64,000 nt of DNA from Cryptomeria japonica (Eukaryota; Streptophyta; Pinopsida; Cupressales; Cupressaceae): the NCBI RefSeq assembly GCF_030272615.1, contig NC_081412.1:543636335-543700334 (forward strand), in the 5' to 3' direction. The position numbers and the translations under genes are program-made. Shown piece by piece: positions 46,044-57,055 of this stretch. Numbering within the stretch: the first letter of the stretch is position 1; every line of letters begins with the position of its first letter. Below the pieces are notes generated by a model that ran no database searches, was not told the origin of the DNA, and worked only from the letters and a program-made list of their open reading frames with translations.

Positions 46044-48850
46044 TTACAAGTTGCCACCTTTGGACAACACATCCTTCATGCTCTTCAAATAGGAGTCTAA
46101 TGTGACTCTATCTTTTGCAATCATGTTCTTCAGAATTAAGAGCCTTTTGTCATTGAATTCATTCCTAACCTTCTCCTTAGAAGACTTATCAAAAGACTCA
46201 AAATATGTATTTATAGAATTAATCAAACTTTTTAATTGGTCGAATGGGGTATCAGATGAATCCTTTTGAAATGATGTCATAAGCTTTTCCAAAATATTGG
46301 ATGCCATGGATAGTAACAAACTGTCCTCTGTATGAGACTTCAAAAGATCCTCATTGTCCTATGCTTGAGCGAATGACGCAAATTTAAGCTTTTGGATTGG
46401 AGATAGTGAGGCAAGATTGATTGGACTTTGAATAAATTCAAGATCATCTATGATCTTCTTATCCTTCACTACCTTTGCAGTGTGTCTAGCTTTAGATTCT
46501 AGTTCAACTTTAACGTCCAACTTTTTCAGTTCTACATTCTTCTCTATATATGCTTCCTGTTTAGGTACTAGAGGGTTATCTACATCAACTAGAGGATTCT
46601 CAGCCTTATCCTCATCTTCTCTTCATGCACCCTTTTCACTATTATCTTCTACTTTCTCAACCCTAACCTCTTTCAAAACATTAACATCATCTTGATCATT
46701 AGTCTGTACTTTCAGAATAGAGGTCGTATAATCCATTGTCTTCCTAGCATCTAGATCATCCTGTGATGGCCTGTTTTGTGAGTCCAGATGAGATTCATCT
46801 TGACCTTTTGCTGGATTAACATCATATTTATTTTCAAACAAAACTTTTGACAAAATTTTCTCCATTTCTTTTACAACTTCATTAGTTTTTTCTGAATATT
46901 ATCTCATTTACTCAAGTCTTACTCTTGAACTTATCCTTAGCTAACTTAAGGACTCTTTCAAACTCTTCCTTGGATATTACAGAACATAAGTTAACTAGTA
47001 CATTCTCTCTCAATCTTTCTTCTTCCACTTTAGTAGTTACTCTCCGCATGTCCAAAATATCAGATAGGTTCTTAGGTATCAAAGACATTAATTCTACCAA
47101 AGATTTACTATATAAATTCATATACTCTAAAGTAGCTTCCTCTAATGTTCTTTTCTTGTTTTCATCAACATTCTGATAATGGTTTCATGTTGCCACTCTT
47201 AACTACTTCATTTACAATCTAGTATAATGTTATAGGAGGTTCAATAATAAATTTATCTTTATTTACTACCTCATCAATCTCTGATGATTTTGGTTTCTTC
47301 CTTCCACCGAATATCTTTTCCTTAACCATTTTGGTGGCCTTAGCTACTTTTGCCTTCACTTCCTTCACAACTTCATCTGATTCAATCTCCTCATCATCTA
47401 GAGTCACAAATCTTACTTTCTTCCTCTTCTTTTCACCACCACTAGATGACTTGGTTGATGATTTAGGCTTACTTGTTGTCTTTACAAGGCCAAAGGAGGG
47501 AGTTGTGTTTTTTGTCTATCTAGGCTTAGGCTTATATACTTCTAGTTTAGTCTCCTTCTTCAATATTTTCCTCAGAGAGAATATTCTTCTCTATAGCTTT
47601 CTAGACTACTTCTTTTGTTATCCCCATTCTCTCCACAAGAGCCTCTACTTCCTTTCTGACTTTCTTCTCAATAACCAGTTTATTGAATTGTTGATGTAGC
47701 TTCAAGCTCTTCTCCTTATAGATTCCAAATGTCTCTTTATTAGGATCCACCATTTTACTGAATAAGTGTTGTGTATAGATATCCAAATTTTGTTCCTGAA
47801 CTTCATAACCCATATGTAGAATTCATGAGGTTCTTGGTTCTACTGCCTCCATTAAGCACTAATTGATGTCAACCATAAAGAAGATTGCATCTTGATATTT
47901 CCCCACAATGGTCTGAGGGATTCTTTCCCTCTCATGCATCTCCTGTTGGAAATTTTTGAAATAACCCCAAAGGTTAGCATTCCGAACTTTGGAGTCACTA
48001 GAGTTGTATAGGTATTCCCGGATTTGCACACCTACCAACCTATCAAATGCCCACTGCACTTTCCCAACTCTTGGAACCTCATTCATAAAGTAGAAAAATA
48101 TGCACAGAAGTAGGCTACCATACTTAAAAGGGTGCTTCTTATTCTCTTTTATCTTTATATTCTTCAAAAGCTCACATTGGAGGAACTCACAAAGATCATA
48201 CTTCTTATTTTCCCTCTTCATTTCATAGGCAACATATATAACAATACCAGAGACAAAATTTTCTCTGCTAGAATAGTAAATATTGTAACCAATGACATAT
48301 ATGTAAACTTGATATTATGCTCCAGGATGTCATTGATAGTCATTTGTCTTCTATCAAATTTTGATCTGGTTGCATTAGTGACAATGTCATTCTTCACTGC
48401 TTTAAATGATGACAACCCACCGGATGAGAACAACCCTATCATGGCTTGAATCACACTCTTTGTGATCTTGTGCTTCTTGTCTAACTCCATGAATTCATTG
48501 TGCACTTGGCTCAACATGTACCTAATCCATTCTTGTTCGTAGAACATCGGAAACTTAACAAACTGCGTGAAACCCTCATCTTCTAATCCTTGAAATTCTG
48601 GTTTCAACTTTGAACTTCCATCAAACAAATGATTTTTGTAGAGATTCAAGATGTCCGACCTTCCAAATTCCTTAAATAGATAATGTGTATAAACCCTAAT
48701 GTCTTCAATATGTAAAAATTTGTAGGGAATCAATAAAAATGCACTCTAAGGATCACCTTCCATAGAAATGAAAGGATGATATTTCAAGTTTGATCATGTG
48801 TACTCCATATAATCAACAACCAAAGGAGTCACAATACCAGATGTAACCAT
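46044..48850 (-). pseudogene. Unknown long second ORF of pol-less LTR element
   Basis: On the minus strand it starts MVTSGIVTPLVVDYM at 48850. Pieces follow at 48733-48218 (171 residues), 48221-47859 (120), 47813-47601, 47407-47219, 47121-46912, 46865-46623 and 46343-46044, separated by stops and frameshifts. The first ~330 residues look globular (IPYKFLHIEDIRVYTHYLF; 'GKVQWAFDRLVGVQI'; 'LWGYFKNFQQEM'). The rest is Lys/Glu-rich and helical, with a basic KEKIFGGRKKPK-type patch near 47280-47320. I recognise no domain. It sits where pol should be. Confidence 0.5.
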
Positions 48851-49367
48851 TCTTACAAATTCAAATTTAAAACTAAGGAAGTTCTACCGATAGATACCTT
48901 GCATTGGATTAGGGTTTCTTACCAAATCGCCTAAGAAAGATCTTCTTTCATGATTCAGTCACTGGAAATCTTGTTTGTAGCTAAACACTATCACCTTAAA
49001 TGCAAAGTAACAAATAAAGTGATTAAGTCACTTTTTATTCACCTCAAACCTAACTTTTCATTGCAATAAATGCACTTTTCCTTAATACTTCTGGATACTC
49101 TACATTTCTCAAAAATCTTCTACGAACCTTAAAATATGCTTGGAATCTTCCATAGATCCATTAAAAAAAATCTCTAATAATCAAATATACCTCTGTAACC
49201 TGTTGGAATCAGACATGGATCTCAAACTGTGTGTTTGTAGGGTTTTCATGATAGCTCCCCCAAGGCTCGATGCCTTAGTTTAGTTCCTAAGTATAGTTCC
49301 AGCACCAAAATCAGGTGCTGATCCACTTCCTACATCATCATTGCTCTTTTTAACCCATTTTCATCAT

Positions 49368-50403
49368 CTAATCTCTAATCTCATCAACCTTTTCTTTTCC
49401 CTTCTCATCTACCTTCACATTGTTGTTATTGTCTTCCAAATCTCTCCTATTCACATTTTTGCTTTTCTTGCATAGGTCTAGAGTTAATCTAATTTCTTGA
49501 TCTGCACTAATTAGCAACATGTCCAAACATACCAGTTGCATAACATTTGACATTTCTTCTATTCTGAAAGTTATAAATCACACTTCTGAATTCATTTGAC
49601 TTATGACCATATTTGTTGTATTTAAAACATTGACCGGTAAAAGATGGACCATTATTGCTAATCCCATTTCTACATTGATTAGCCATATGATCAAATTTAT
49701 TGCAAACAAAATAGTTACCATTGAACTTATGATGATTAGGTTTCCTTACCAGAGGCCTTCTTGAGTTGTTCTTTTGATATGCTGACTTGGAGATTTAACC
49801 TTTCTCAAATCCAAGACCTTGTGTATCATTAGGATTCTTCTAACTTGCAAGCATCTCATCTAGTCTGACTAAACTAATTCGGAACTTCTCCTTGTACTGA
49901 TTTGCTGCATCAAGATCAAATTTAAGAAGAAGAATCCCTTACCAAGATCTTCCTCCTGTTCTCTAGCATCTTGCAGGTCAATTTTTAATTGTCCATTCTC
50001 ATCTTTAAATCTGCAACATTCTTCAAATTTGTCTTTTAGGGACCGAGAAAGCTTTTCCTCATTCTTCTTCCTTTCTTTAATCTCCTTAGTTAATTGCATC
50101 ACTATATATTCCATCTCATTTTTTAGGACTATATTGGCTCTAACAAGTTTCTCACATTCTTTTGTCTTATCCTTCAAGGCTTGATCATCAATGGTTTGGA
50201 TTTATTTTTCCTTGAGTTGATCAACAATTTCCTCTCTTTTCTTTGGACCTACTCAGCTGCTCCTTCAATGTCTGAATGAAATTTTTAGCATCCTTCAAAT
50301 TTTCTTTGATTTGCTAGACCTCAGCTTGAGCCTGATGAAGATCATCAAGCTCTACAATAATTTGTTGTCTAAGACTTTTGGAATCCATTGATTCATTTTC
50401 TTG
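49368..50403 (-). pseudogene. Coiled-coil and zinc-knuckle gag of pol-less LTR element
   Basis: On the minus strand it starts near 50390 with 'MDSKSLRQQIIVELDDLHQA'. A long charged helical region follows (50340-49900; 'KNEEKLSRSLKDKFEECCRF', 'ENGQLKIDLQDAREQEEDLG') with heptad-like spacing. Next come three or four knuckles between 49760 and 49500: YFVCNKFDHMANQC, CFKYNKYGHKSNEF and CYATGMFGHVAN, each missing one or more Cys. The tail is acidic and Lys-rich (ends at 49368). Gag-like: RNA binding plus assembly is inferred. Frameshifts and stops break it. Confidence 0.6.
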
Positions 50404-50441
50404 GATCCACCTCAAGCTATTAGGCTTCTTCTGAGGAACTA

Positions 50442-50454
50442 GGCTTTGATACCA
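50442..50454 (-). promoter_or_regulatory. Primer-binding site of pol-less LTR element
   Basis: TGGTATCAAAGCC on the minus strand, two bases from the 5' LTR end; one mismatch to the initiator-Met PBS core. Confidence 0.8.
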
Positions 50455-50456
50455 AT

Positions 50457-51485
50457 TGTTGGAAACAAGGAACACTAAGAGGGTGGGGGTGAATCAGTGT
50501 TCTGCAATTTTTAACAATCTTAATCTATCCTTTCAATCATTTAATGCAAATGAATAAAAGTAAAGTGTAGAAACATAAAGAAAATAATAGCAACACTATA
50601 ACACCAAGATTTTTATGTGGAAATTTGATTAGGGGAAAAACCATGAAGGGATTAAGACCCACAATATTAATATACCTTGTTATAAGTATAATAATATTAC
50701 ATAAGGGGAATGCACATGCATTCAAGCACTCTGCCTAGAACTCACTACTCAATTAAAATAATGGGTACAACCCTAGATTACATCTTAAAATGCCAAAAAT
50801 AGTTCTAGTTAAGCACAACACACTTTATCTTAGTCTGCTCTGCTACACTCCTCTATTATGATATTTTGCTATATTCTGGAGCACAAATCCTTCGTATACT
50901 CACTTTAATCTTTGCATAATCGCTCATAAATACCTTCCACATAATCATCGATATAAAAAATGATCATATAAACCTATCTTATATATTTGCATCATCAAAT
51001 AAGATCATCTTCATCTTGGCTTCAAGAACATGACACAAAAGATGAAACATGTACTCAAATTAGCTCAAATCAAACTCCAATGCATATGCAGACCAAAACA
51101 AATTGTCCACACACTTTGTACATGTTGGCTCAATGTCCTCGAATATCCACACGTTACTGTTGATGAACACTGTTCTCACCAAAAACCTATCTACCAGATC
51201 TTCCAACTTACACAAGACTCAAAACCGGAGGCCACAAAACTAGAATAACATATATTACATGTCCACAATTCTTCTTAGATATATACAACACAAAATAATC
51301 AACACATCAGATCCACCAACCATAACATTGTATACTTTGTCGGATGTCCTATTCTTCTCACTTGACCTCACCAATACTCAAACTGTGTTTCGGTATGAAT
51401 GAATTATCAATTGTGGATGTTATTTTTGATATGAGTTTCCATCAATGATAATATCTAAAAATCAATGCAGTGTCTCTTGCCAACA
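50457..51485 (-). repeat. 5' LTR of pol-less LTR element
   Basis: 1029 bp with TG...CA ends on the minus strand (TGTTGGCAAGAG...TTTCCAACA). Confidence 0.88.
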
Positions 51486-51490
51486 ACAAG

Positions 51491-52483
51491 TATTCCTTAA
51501 ACCACTCCCCTAATCATAACTGTTTACTCTACTTGCCTAGTAATGTTGAGCCTAAAGATGAAATTTATGGGTCCTCTGTCAAAATTGGGTTAATTGAAAC
51601 AAACCCCCTACATTCACTCAATAGAACTCCTTTGTCCAAATCAAAGGGAAAGAAACCTCGGGTTGAACAGGAAATAGAATCCCTTGAGGTTTCCCTACTA
51701 GAAATTAACCCTGGTAATAGGAAACTAGAAAAGCTCAAAATTATCCCTGTTAAAGCCAGGAAGACTGAGAAAGACTTTGCTAGGAAAAGAATTACCATTG
51801 ATCTTGATCTATAGGAATCAAAAAAATATGAGGAAATTTTGAATGAAATGGAGAAGAAGGAGAGTTGTTCTGGTGAAATAAGGTCTACTTGGCTCTTGGC
51901 TAAGGATAAGAAGGTTCATACTGAACCTAAAGTGTCTACCTTCAATTTGGCAAAAGAATTTAACCCAAAGGATGCCAATGGATCTTCAAATGAGGACACA
52001 AAGGATGAGGAGTTTCAAGAAGAAGAAGAATAACAAGACGAAAATTATAAGGAGGAGATGGAAGAAGGGAGTGATTCTACTAAAGACATGGAGGATTCTG
52101 ATCCAACCTCCCTTCCTTTTAACTCCCAAGATGATATTGACATGGTGCCCTATTCTAAAGATCTACCTTAAAACAGGGACAATAACAAGAATCTACAAAG
52201 TCAAATAATGGAGCTTTAGGAGAGGATCTTGAACCTGGAAGTGAAAATTGAAGATTACGGGCAATATTTTGACCAAATGGGAGACTTGTTCTACTTGTTG
52301 AGTACCATCAATAATGGTATTATGAGAAAGGAAACCATAGGTTTCATTTATGGGTAGAATTAGATGAAAAAGAAGGCAAGGAAGTTGTTGAAGGAAGGAA
52401 AACTGGACAACAAGGACAAGGAAAAAGAGACCACTTCAATAGAGATATGGACTGACCATATGAATAGGCTGGAGTACAACTAG
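51491..52483 (+). pseudogene. Unknown LINE-associated ORF, C-terminal part
   Basis: It continues the frame broken at 44330. After about 45 residues it turns Lys/Glu-rich ('KGKKPRVEQEIESLEVSLLE'), then acidic ('NEDTKDEEFQEEEE', 'DSTKDMEDSDP'), then a coiled-coil-like end with 'NNGIMRKETIGFIYG' and 'IEIWTDHMNRLEYN' before the stop at 52481-52483. Internal stops lie at 51812, 52031 and several later points. A related C-terminus occurs on the minus strand at 55080-55560, so the ORF belongs to a repeated family. Total length would be about 525 codons. Confidence 0.55.
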
Positions 52484-52860
52484 AATATGATCAATAATGA
52501 TTAAAAAGTTTTGTTTTTTTTTTTATGATTTCTACTATAGTTAGTAGTAGATACTGTAAGTGTTTTAATATAATGAGGCTTAAGTGCCATATGAATCAAA
52601 ATCTTATTACTGTTGGCTACTCAGTTAAGTTAGTTAGCTCTTTATATCATTTTATTACTTGTAATATGCTAGGTAGATGGTAGCTAGCTAAGAATAGTAT
52701 GTTTAGTTATAGAGACATGACTATTTTTTATTATTTTTTAGAGTAATTGGTAGTGTTTCCTTTGTTGGTTGTGTGATGCCAGATCTTTGTTGCTGCTCTC
52801 TAATATTTCCATTCTATAGGATTCAAAGCCTTATCCCTACTAACATAATAAAAAAACATA

Positions 52861-53170
52861 ATAAACATCATTATCCTCTTATGCTCAACATCAATTGAAA
52901 TAGTACCTATATAAAAAAATAGTTACAACTATCTCTCCTACAAATTTTATAGATACACTATCATAAATATCAAGATTAATAAACATTCCTTTATCTCCTA
53001 TCATATGATTTAAACATCTAGAATTAATTATCCAAGCCTTAGGCTCAAATTACACATGTAGTGCAATCTTCATCTTCACTAGTTTTTCAGTGATCGCCAC
53101 TCCTTCTGAATTACAAGATCTTTCATCACTCTTCTTCTCTATAGCTAGAAACAATGATTCTTCATTTGAG
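52861..53170 (-). pseudogene. Copia protease fragment
   Basis: On the minus strand, 'EESLFLAIEKKSDE' is followed by 'WIINSRCLNHMIGDKG' near 53030-52985 and 'DNDVYYVF' near 52870. This is copia protease with the catalytic DSG changed to NSR, so it is dead. It is cut at 52860 by the LINE and at 53171 by a TIR element. Confidence 0.75.
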
Positions 53171-54038
53171 GGTATGTGCAGGATCACAAGCGGCCAAAAA
53201 GTGTCGATATCCTGACTAAATTCATGATTGATAAGTTTATTGAAAAATATTTATAACTTCCAAACTGTATCACATTTTTTGAATCCGAAACATATTTCAC
53301 ATTCTATGCTTCATATTCTATAGGATTAAAAGAAGAAATGGAATTTCATAAATTTTCGACCAAGTTATGGTGGTCAGACATATAGGTTTTTACTATTTTT
53401 AAAAAGATGCAATAAAAAAATGATAATTAAAGACCAAGGGGTTGAGCTTAATTGGTTAAAACACTGGGTTCCCACTATGGAGACCCAAGTTCAATTCCCA
53501 ATAGGGACATCTAAAGTGGAATTCTGAGTTGTGACTCTTGGCCTTCCATATTGGGGAAGGTCATGGGTCAATCTAATCAAACATAACAATAATAATAATA
53601 ACTCAAAATATTGCAGCTTCGGCCTATTATCTATAAAAAAAAATGATAATTAATTATTTATTTTAAAAAAATACAAAAAAAAATGTGTCACATTCGGACA
53701 TGAGTCTTCTACTTATATCTAAAATATAATTAAAAAAATTATGATTTGATTGTTGTTAGTGTAGTCAGACAAACATGTGCTTCTTATATTTTTCCTGAAA
53801 TTTTAGTACTACTGCATTGAAATTTCAAATTTCCGTCAAATAGATTTTTTTTCTTAGAAAACAACTAGTATTTTAGAAACTATATTCAATTATCTGTAGA
53901 TTCTATTATTACAAATTTTTGAAATAATGTTCATAACTTCTTAAAAATTTTACATCAAGTTGCCTAACTCTATTTTTTTTTAAAATTTTCATTAACACTT
54001 AAGGGCCTGTTTGGTCCACTATGATCCTGCACATACCC
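53171..54038. mobile_element. TIR DNA element, family B (holds a SINE)
   Basis: 868 bp flanked by TTGAG at 53166-53170 and 54039-54043. The left end is GGTATGTGCAGGATCA and the right end in reverse is GGGTATGTGCAGGATCA, with weaker similarity for another 15-20 bases. The layout (5-bp TSD, right end CCC, left end one base shorter) is the same as in the family A elements although the TIR sequence differs. No transposase is present. Removing it joins the copia gag and protease pieces. Confidence 0.82.
53431..53636 (+). mobile_element. tRNA-derived SINE
   Basis: About 206 bp flanked by a 17-base repeat AAAAAAATGATAATTAA (53414-53430 and 53637-53653). An A-box-like TGAGCTTAATTGG at 53443-53455 and a perfect B-box GTTCAATTC near 53490 give the internal RNA polymerase III promoter of a tRNA-related head. 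The 3' end is A-rich. It lies inside the TIR element 53171-54038. Confidence 0.8.
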
Positions 54039-54043
54039 TTGAG

Positions 54044-54629
54044 TAATTTCCATCTCCCACATTAGATGAATGAGTTTTCATTGACCAAAACATCTTCTTA
54101 GATTTGTCTCTATCATCGATTGTCCTATTTCTATCATTTCATATATGATTATCTCTTCCCTTATTATCATCATCAGATCTTCTGTCATAATCTTCTTTAT
54201 AATTACATCAAGAAGCATAATTACCAATTCTTCCACAATTAAAACATTTGAAGGGTAAATTAACTTTATACTTTCTAGATCCTTTCTTTAGTCTTCTTAC
54301 ATTTTTTTCTTCTATCTCATTCATGTCATTTCTTGATTTAGGTTCATCTTCAATATTCCTACTAGCCTTGAATGTAACATCTTTCTTCTCTTTCCACAAA
54401 ACATCTAGCTTAGAAACCTCAAAGTGAGAGAGCGAGCTATACAACTGGTCCAAAGTGTACTTGTCCATAACATGGCTTTCATCAATAACATACTTCTTAG
54501 CCTTGTAGAATTTAGGCAGTGTGAGCATCACTTTCCTCACAACTTCTCTTTCTTCTAACTTACCAAAAATACCCTTAATTGCACTCATAATCTCATTTAC
54601 CTATTGTATGTAGCTTTCAATGTTTCAGA
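54044..54629 (-). pseudogene. Copia gag with zinc knuckle
   Basis: On the minus strand the open piece 54588-54208 (126 residues) has 'EREVVRKVMLTLPKFYK', 'YTLDQLYSSLSHFEVSKLD' and, at the end, the knuckle CFNCGRIGNYAS followed by a stop near the last Cys. This is the C-terminal half of copia gag. It runs toward the protease piece at 53170 across the TIR insertion. Its N-terminal part is cut off at about 54630 by the LINE 3' copy. Confidence 0.78.
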
Positions 54630-55578
54630 TTATTTAAGTAGGGAAAAGGGCCCTGATCCATTACAGAGATAAGACTTCAAGAAGAAACAAAATAACAATT
54701 AACATCACATGACTAAAAGACCAACAAAATTCATGAAGTTAACCCAATAGCATGTAATAAAAAACACTTAAACCTAAAACCCAGCCCTTCTGAAAGAGAC
54801 TATTCGTTTAAAAAATCAAAATATAATCATATATAGTCACAATATCACAAAGATTAAATCCTAAATAAGAACTACTAATAATATCATTATCAAGATAAAC
54901 CATAGTTTTAATCTGTATGTAGGCCTAACGAAACATAGTTATCAAATAATTAGTTAGAAATCATATAACTATATAACCTAAGCAATAATAGGTTACTGTC
55001 TCTACCAGATCCATGTATACCAATAATCTTAAAGAAAGAAACAAAATGGCACAACATCCAAAATCCCATCATGAACCTCTGCATTATTTGTTATTAAGAA
55101 TCTCCCAATTCCTTTTGAGCCTCCTCATTTTGTCCTACCATATGTTCTAGTCTGAATGTTTGTCTATTAGCTCCTCCTCCTAAACATGACCAATGTCCTA
55201 CTATTTCTTATTTTTCATCCTTATCTTTCTTTGCCTCAAGATAAATCCCATAATAGCTTTTCTCATATTCCCATCCATAATGGCATAGAGTGAATTGAAA
55301 TCTCTAAACATCTGCATATTGCATTTTCAGCACTCTTTTTCTCTAGTTCCTAGGTTCATAGCACAAACCTATAAATCTGCAATTTGACCCTTTAGATCAA
55401 CAATTTTGTCTTCATACTTCATAGGAGAATGGGTTTGAGGCATTAGCCCAATAACATCTCCATGAGTGTAAACTAGGGAAGGGGTTCTTTGCACTGGCCT
55501 TTCACCATCATCCTTGGGTTCACTAATGGCTTTAACTTTTTCATTATGCTTTTCCTCTAGCTCTTCCTTTGTTCATTC
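54630..55578 (-). mobile_element. Second copy of the LINE 3' end with the unknown ORF's C-terminus
   Basis: On the minus strand, frames between 55578 and 55080 give 'TKEELEEKHNEKVKAI', 'EDKIVDLKGQIADL', 'DGNMRKAIMGFIL' and 'DKMRRLKRNWEIL', matching the order of the ORF end at 52200-52480. The sequence then runs through about 450 bp and ends GGATCAGGGCCC then TTTTCCCTACTTAAATAA. This is the counterpart of GGATTCAAAGCC then TTATCCCTACTAACATAA at 52820-52848. The upstream part is cut by the gypsy LTR. Confidence 0.6.
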
Positions 55579-56800
55579 CCCAAAGGGCTTACATTACAAC
55601 AAGGAAAAACCAAGTTGATTCTTCAAATATCTATGGAGAAGACAACTCCAACTATCAATATCCTCTAGAACTTGGACCAACTATGACAAGGATTGTGCAA
55701 TTCCTTCTACACTTTGGGCTCTGCAAGACCCAGGAGGGTGATCCCTTGGTGAATCTATAATCTCTTCACCATACTCACAAATTACACCAAAATCAAGCAA
55801 ATAATCTCGTTTATGGGCTCAAAAAAGAGGGAGAATTCTCAAGAATGGTGAATTCTTTAGTGATCCTCAACCTATTGGATCATGAGATGGATTAAAAATG
55901 TAATAACATATAAATAAATTGAAATGTATTCTAATCATCAACAAATTTGTAGAAAATATAGATGAATGGAGCATAAAACTAACTGTTTATGGTGAAAATG
56001 GAAACAACAATATTGAAAGACTAAATGAATTCAACCACAAAACCCTAGCCTAACAACAACAAAGATCCACCATAACATATGAAGATTACCTAAGACAATG
56101 CAAATCAAATGAAATAACAAAGATTATACCATCACATGTCCAATAGGGTTTGAATCTTCATTCTTCCTATCTCCATTGATCTTGCTTAATATATTTGCTC
56201 TTAGATTTTATGTGTGCACAAGAGCTCAACAAAGAACAGAAATGTGGTTGCAAGTAGGCTTGTTTGCATGTGAAAGTTCGAAAGCTTAGTTGGGAGTGCT
56301 AGTAGTTGAATAGAATGATTAGAATGATTATTTGATTAGAATGATTAGGTTTGATAATGAAGGAAACATCTCCTTATATAGAAGACACTATAAGAAATGG
56401 AGGGATAAGATTGAGAGGTGTAAAAGATAAATGGTTGGCTATGATTAGAGGGTAGGTAGAAGAAATAAGAAAATAATGAGAGGGTAGGTAGTGTATGAAT
56501 TAAGAGATGAATGACGTGTCATAGGTAGAAAAGGCTAATGAATTAATTAAATAAATAAAGATTTATTTAATTAATAGAAGAAGTGGGATTAATTAATTAA
56601 ATAAAAGTATTTATTTAATTTAGAAAAAAGATAATTTAAATAAATAAAAGTATTTATTTAAATGAGAAATAAGACTAGAAGAGGATAAATGAATTAATTA
56701 AATAAATAAAGATTTATTTAATTAATAGAAGAACTAGGATAAGATAATTAAATAAATAAAGATATTTATTTAATTAGACAGGACAATTTTAGGTGTCTAC
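55579..56800 (-). repeat. 3' LTR of gypsy element (outer end approximate)
   Basis: On the minus strand it starts TGTAGACACCTAAAATTG at 56800 after a short purine block. The lower edge near 55579 is a guess from the end of the LINE similarity. The 56530-56790 part consists of repeated AATTAATTAAATAAATAAAG-type blocks. No second copy is available to prove the borders. Confidence 0.5.
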
Positions 56801-56812
56801 ATTTTGCCCGGG
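56801..56812 (-). promoter_or_regulatory. Possible polypurine tract of gypsy element
   Basis: GCCCGGGCAAAA on the minus strand abuts the LTR start TGTAGACACC. It is a weak tract interrupted by CCC. Confidence 0.4.
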
Positions 56813-57047
56813 CACTTTGAGACAATGCAGCTTGTCACGTTGTTTCAAAGAAGATAAAATGAACTGATACAAAGTTGCCCCAAGATGGGAATGATATGCC
56901 CCCTTGAGAGATTGGATGAAAATGTCTGAAAAGATCATAGACAATCTCTCAATAAGAAAAAAAGGGTAGAATGGACTGACCAGATGAAGTGACAGAGTCA
57001 CAGGATAAAGAAGACTGAATAGGGCTAGGGCTAGGACTAGGGTAGTC

Positions 57048-57055
57048 TATAAAAT
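57048..57055 (+). promoter_or_regulatory. TATA-like box upstream of antisense ORF
   Basis: TATAAAAT on the + strand, preceded by a GGGCTAGGGCTAGG repeat and followed by GC-balanced, leader-like sequence to about 57230. It points toward the + strand plant-mobile-domain ORF about 1 kb downstream. Use as a promoter is inferred from position only. Confidence 0.35.

Larger units (their letters stand above)
44331..51485 (-). mobile_element. LTR element with gag and unknown second ORF, no pol
   Basis: ACAAG lies at 44326-44330 and 51486-51490. The 3' LTR is 44331-45412 and the 5' LTR 50457-51485. On the minus strand a PBS (TGGTATCAAAGCC) and a polypurine tract (AAAAGGGGGAGA) are present. The 5.0 kb interior has a coiled-coil protein with several zinc knuckles and then a long ORF of unknown function. 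No protease DSG, integrase or reverse-transcriptase motif was seen. LTR and PBS style is copia-like, so I infer a non-autonomous element dependent on a copia partner. Confidence 0.85.
42062..52850 (+). mobile_element. 5'-truncated LINE with an extra downstream ORF
   Basis: AAAAAACATA at 42052-42061 recurs at 52851-52860 as a target-site repeat. The inserted DNA begins inside ORF2 and ends CTTATCCCTACTAACATAATA before the A-rich repeat, as expected for a 5'-truncated LINE. It carries the ORF2 C-terminal zinc region and RNase H (42096-43303), then a second long frame (43737 on) and about 370 bp of 3' untranslated sequence. A minus-strand LTR element (44331-51485) splits it. Without that insert it is about 3.6 kb. 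A second copy of its 3' end lies at 54630-55578. Confidence 0.72.
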
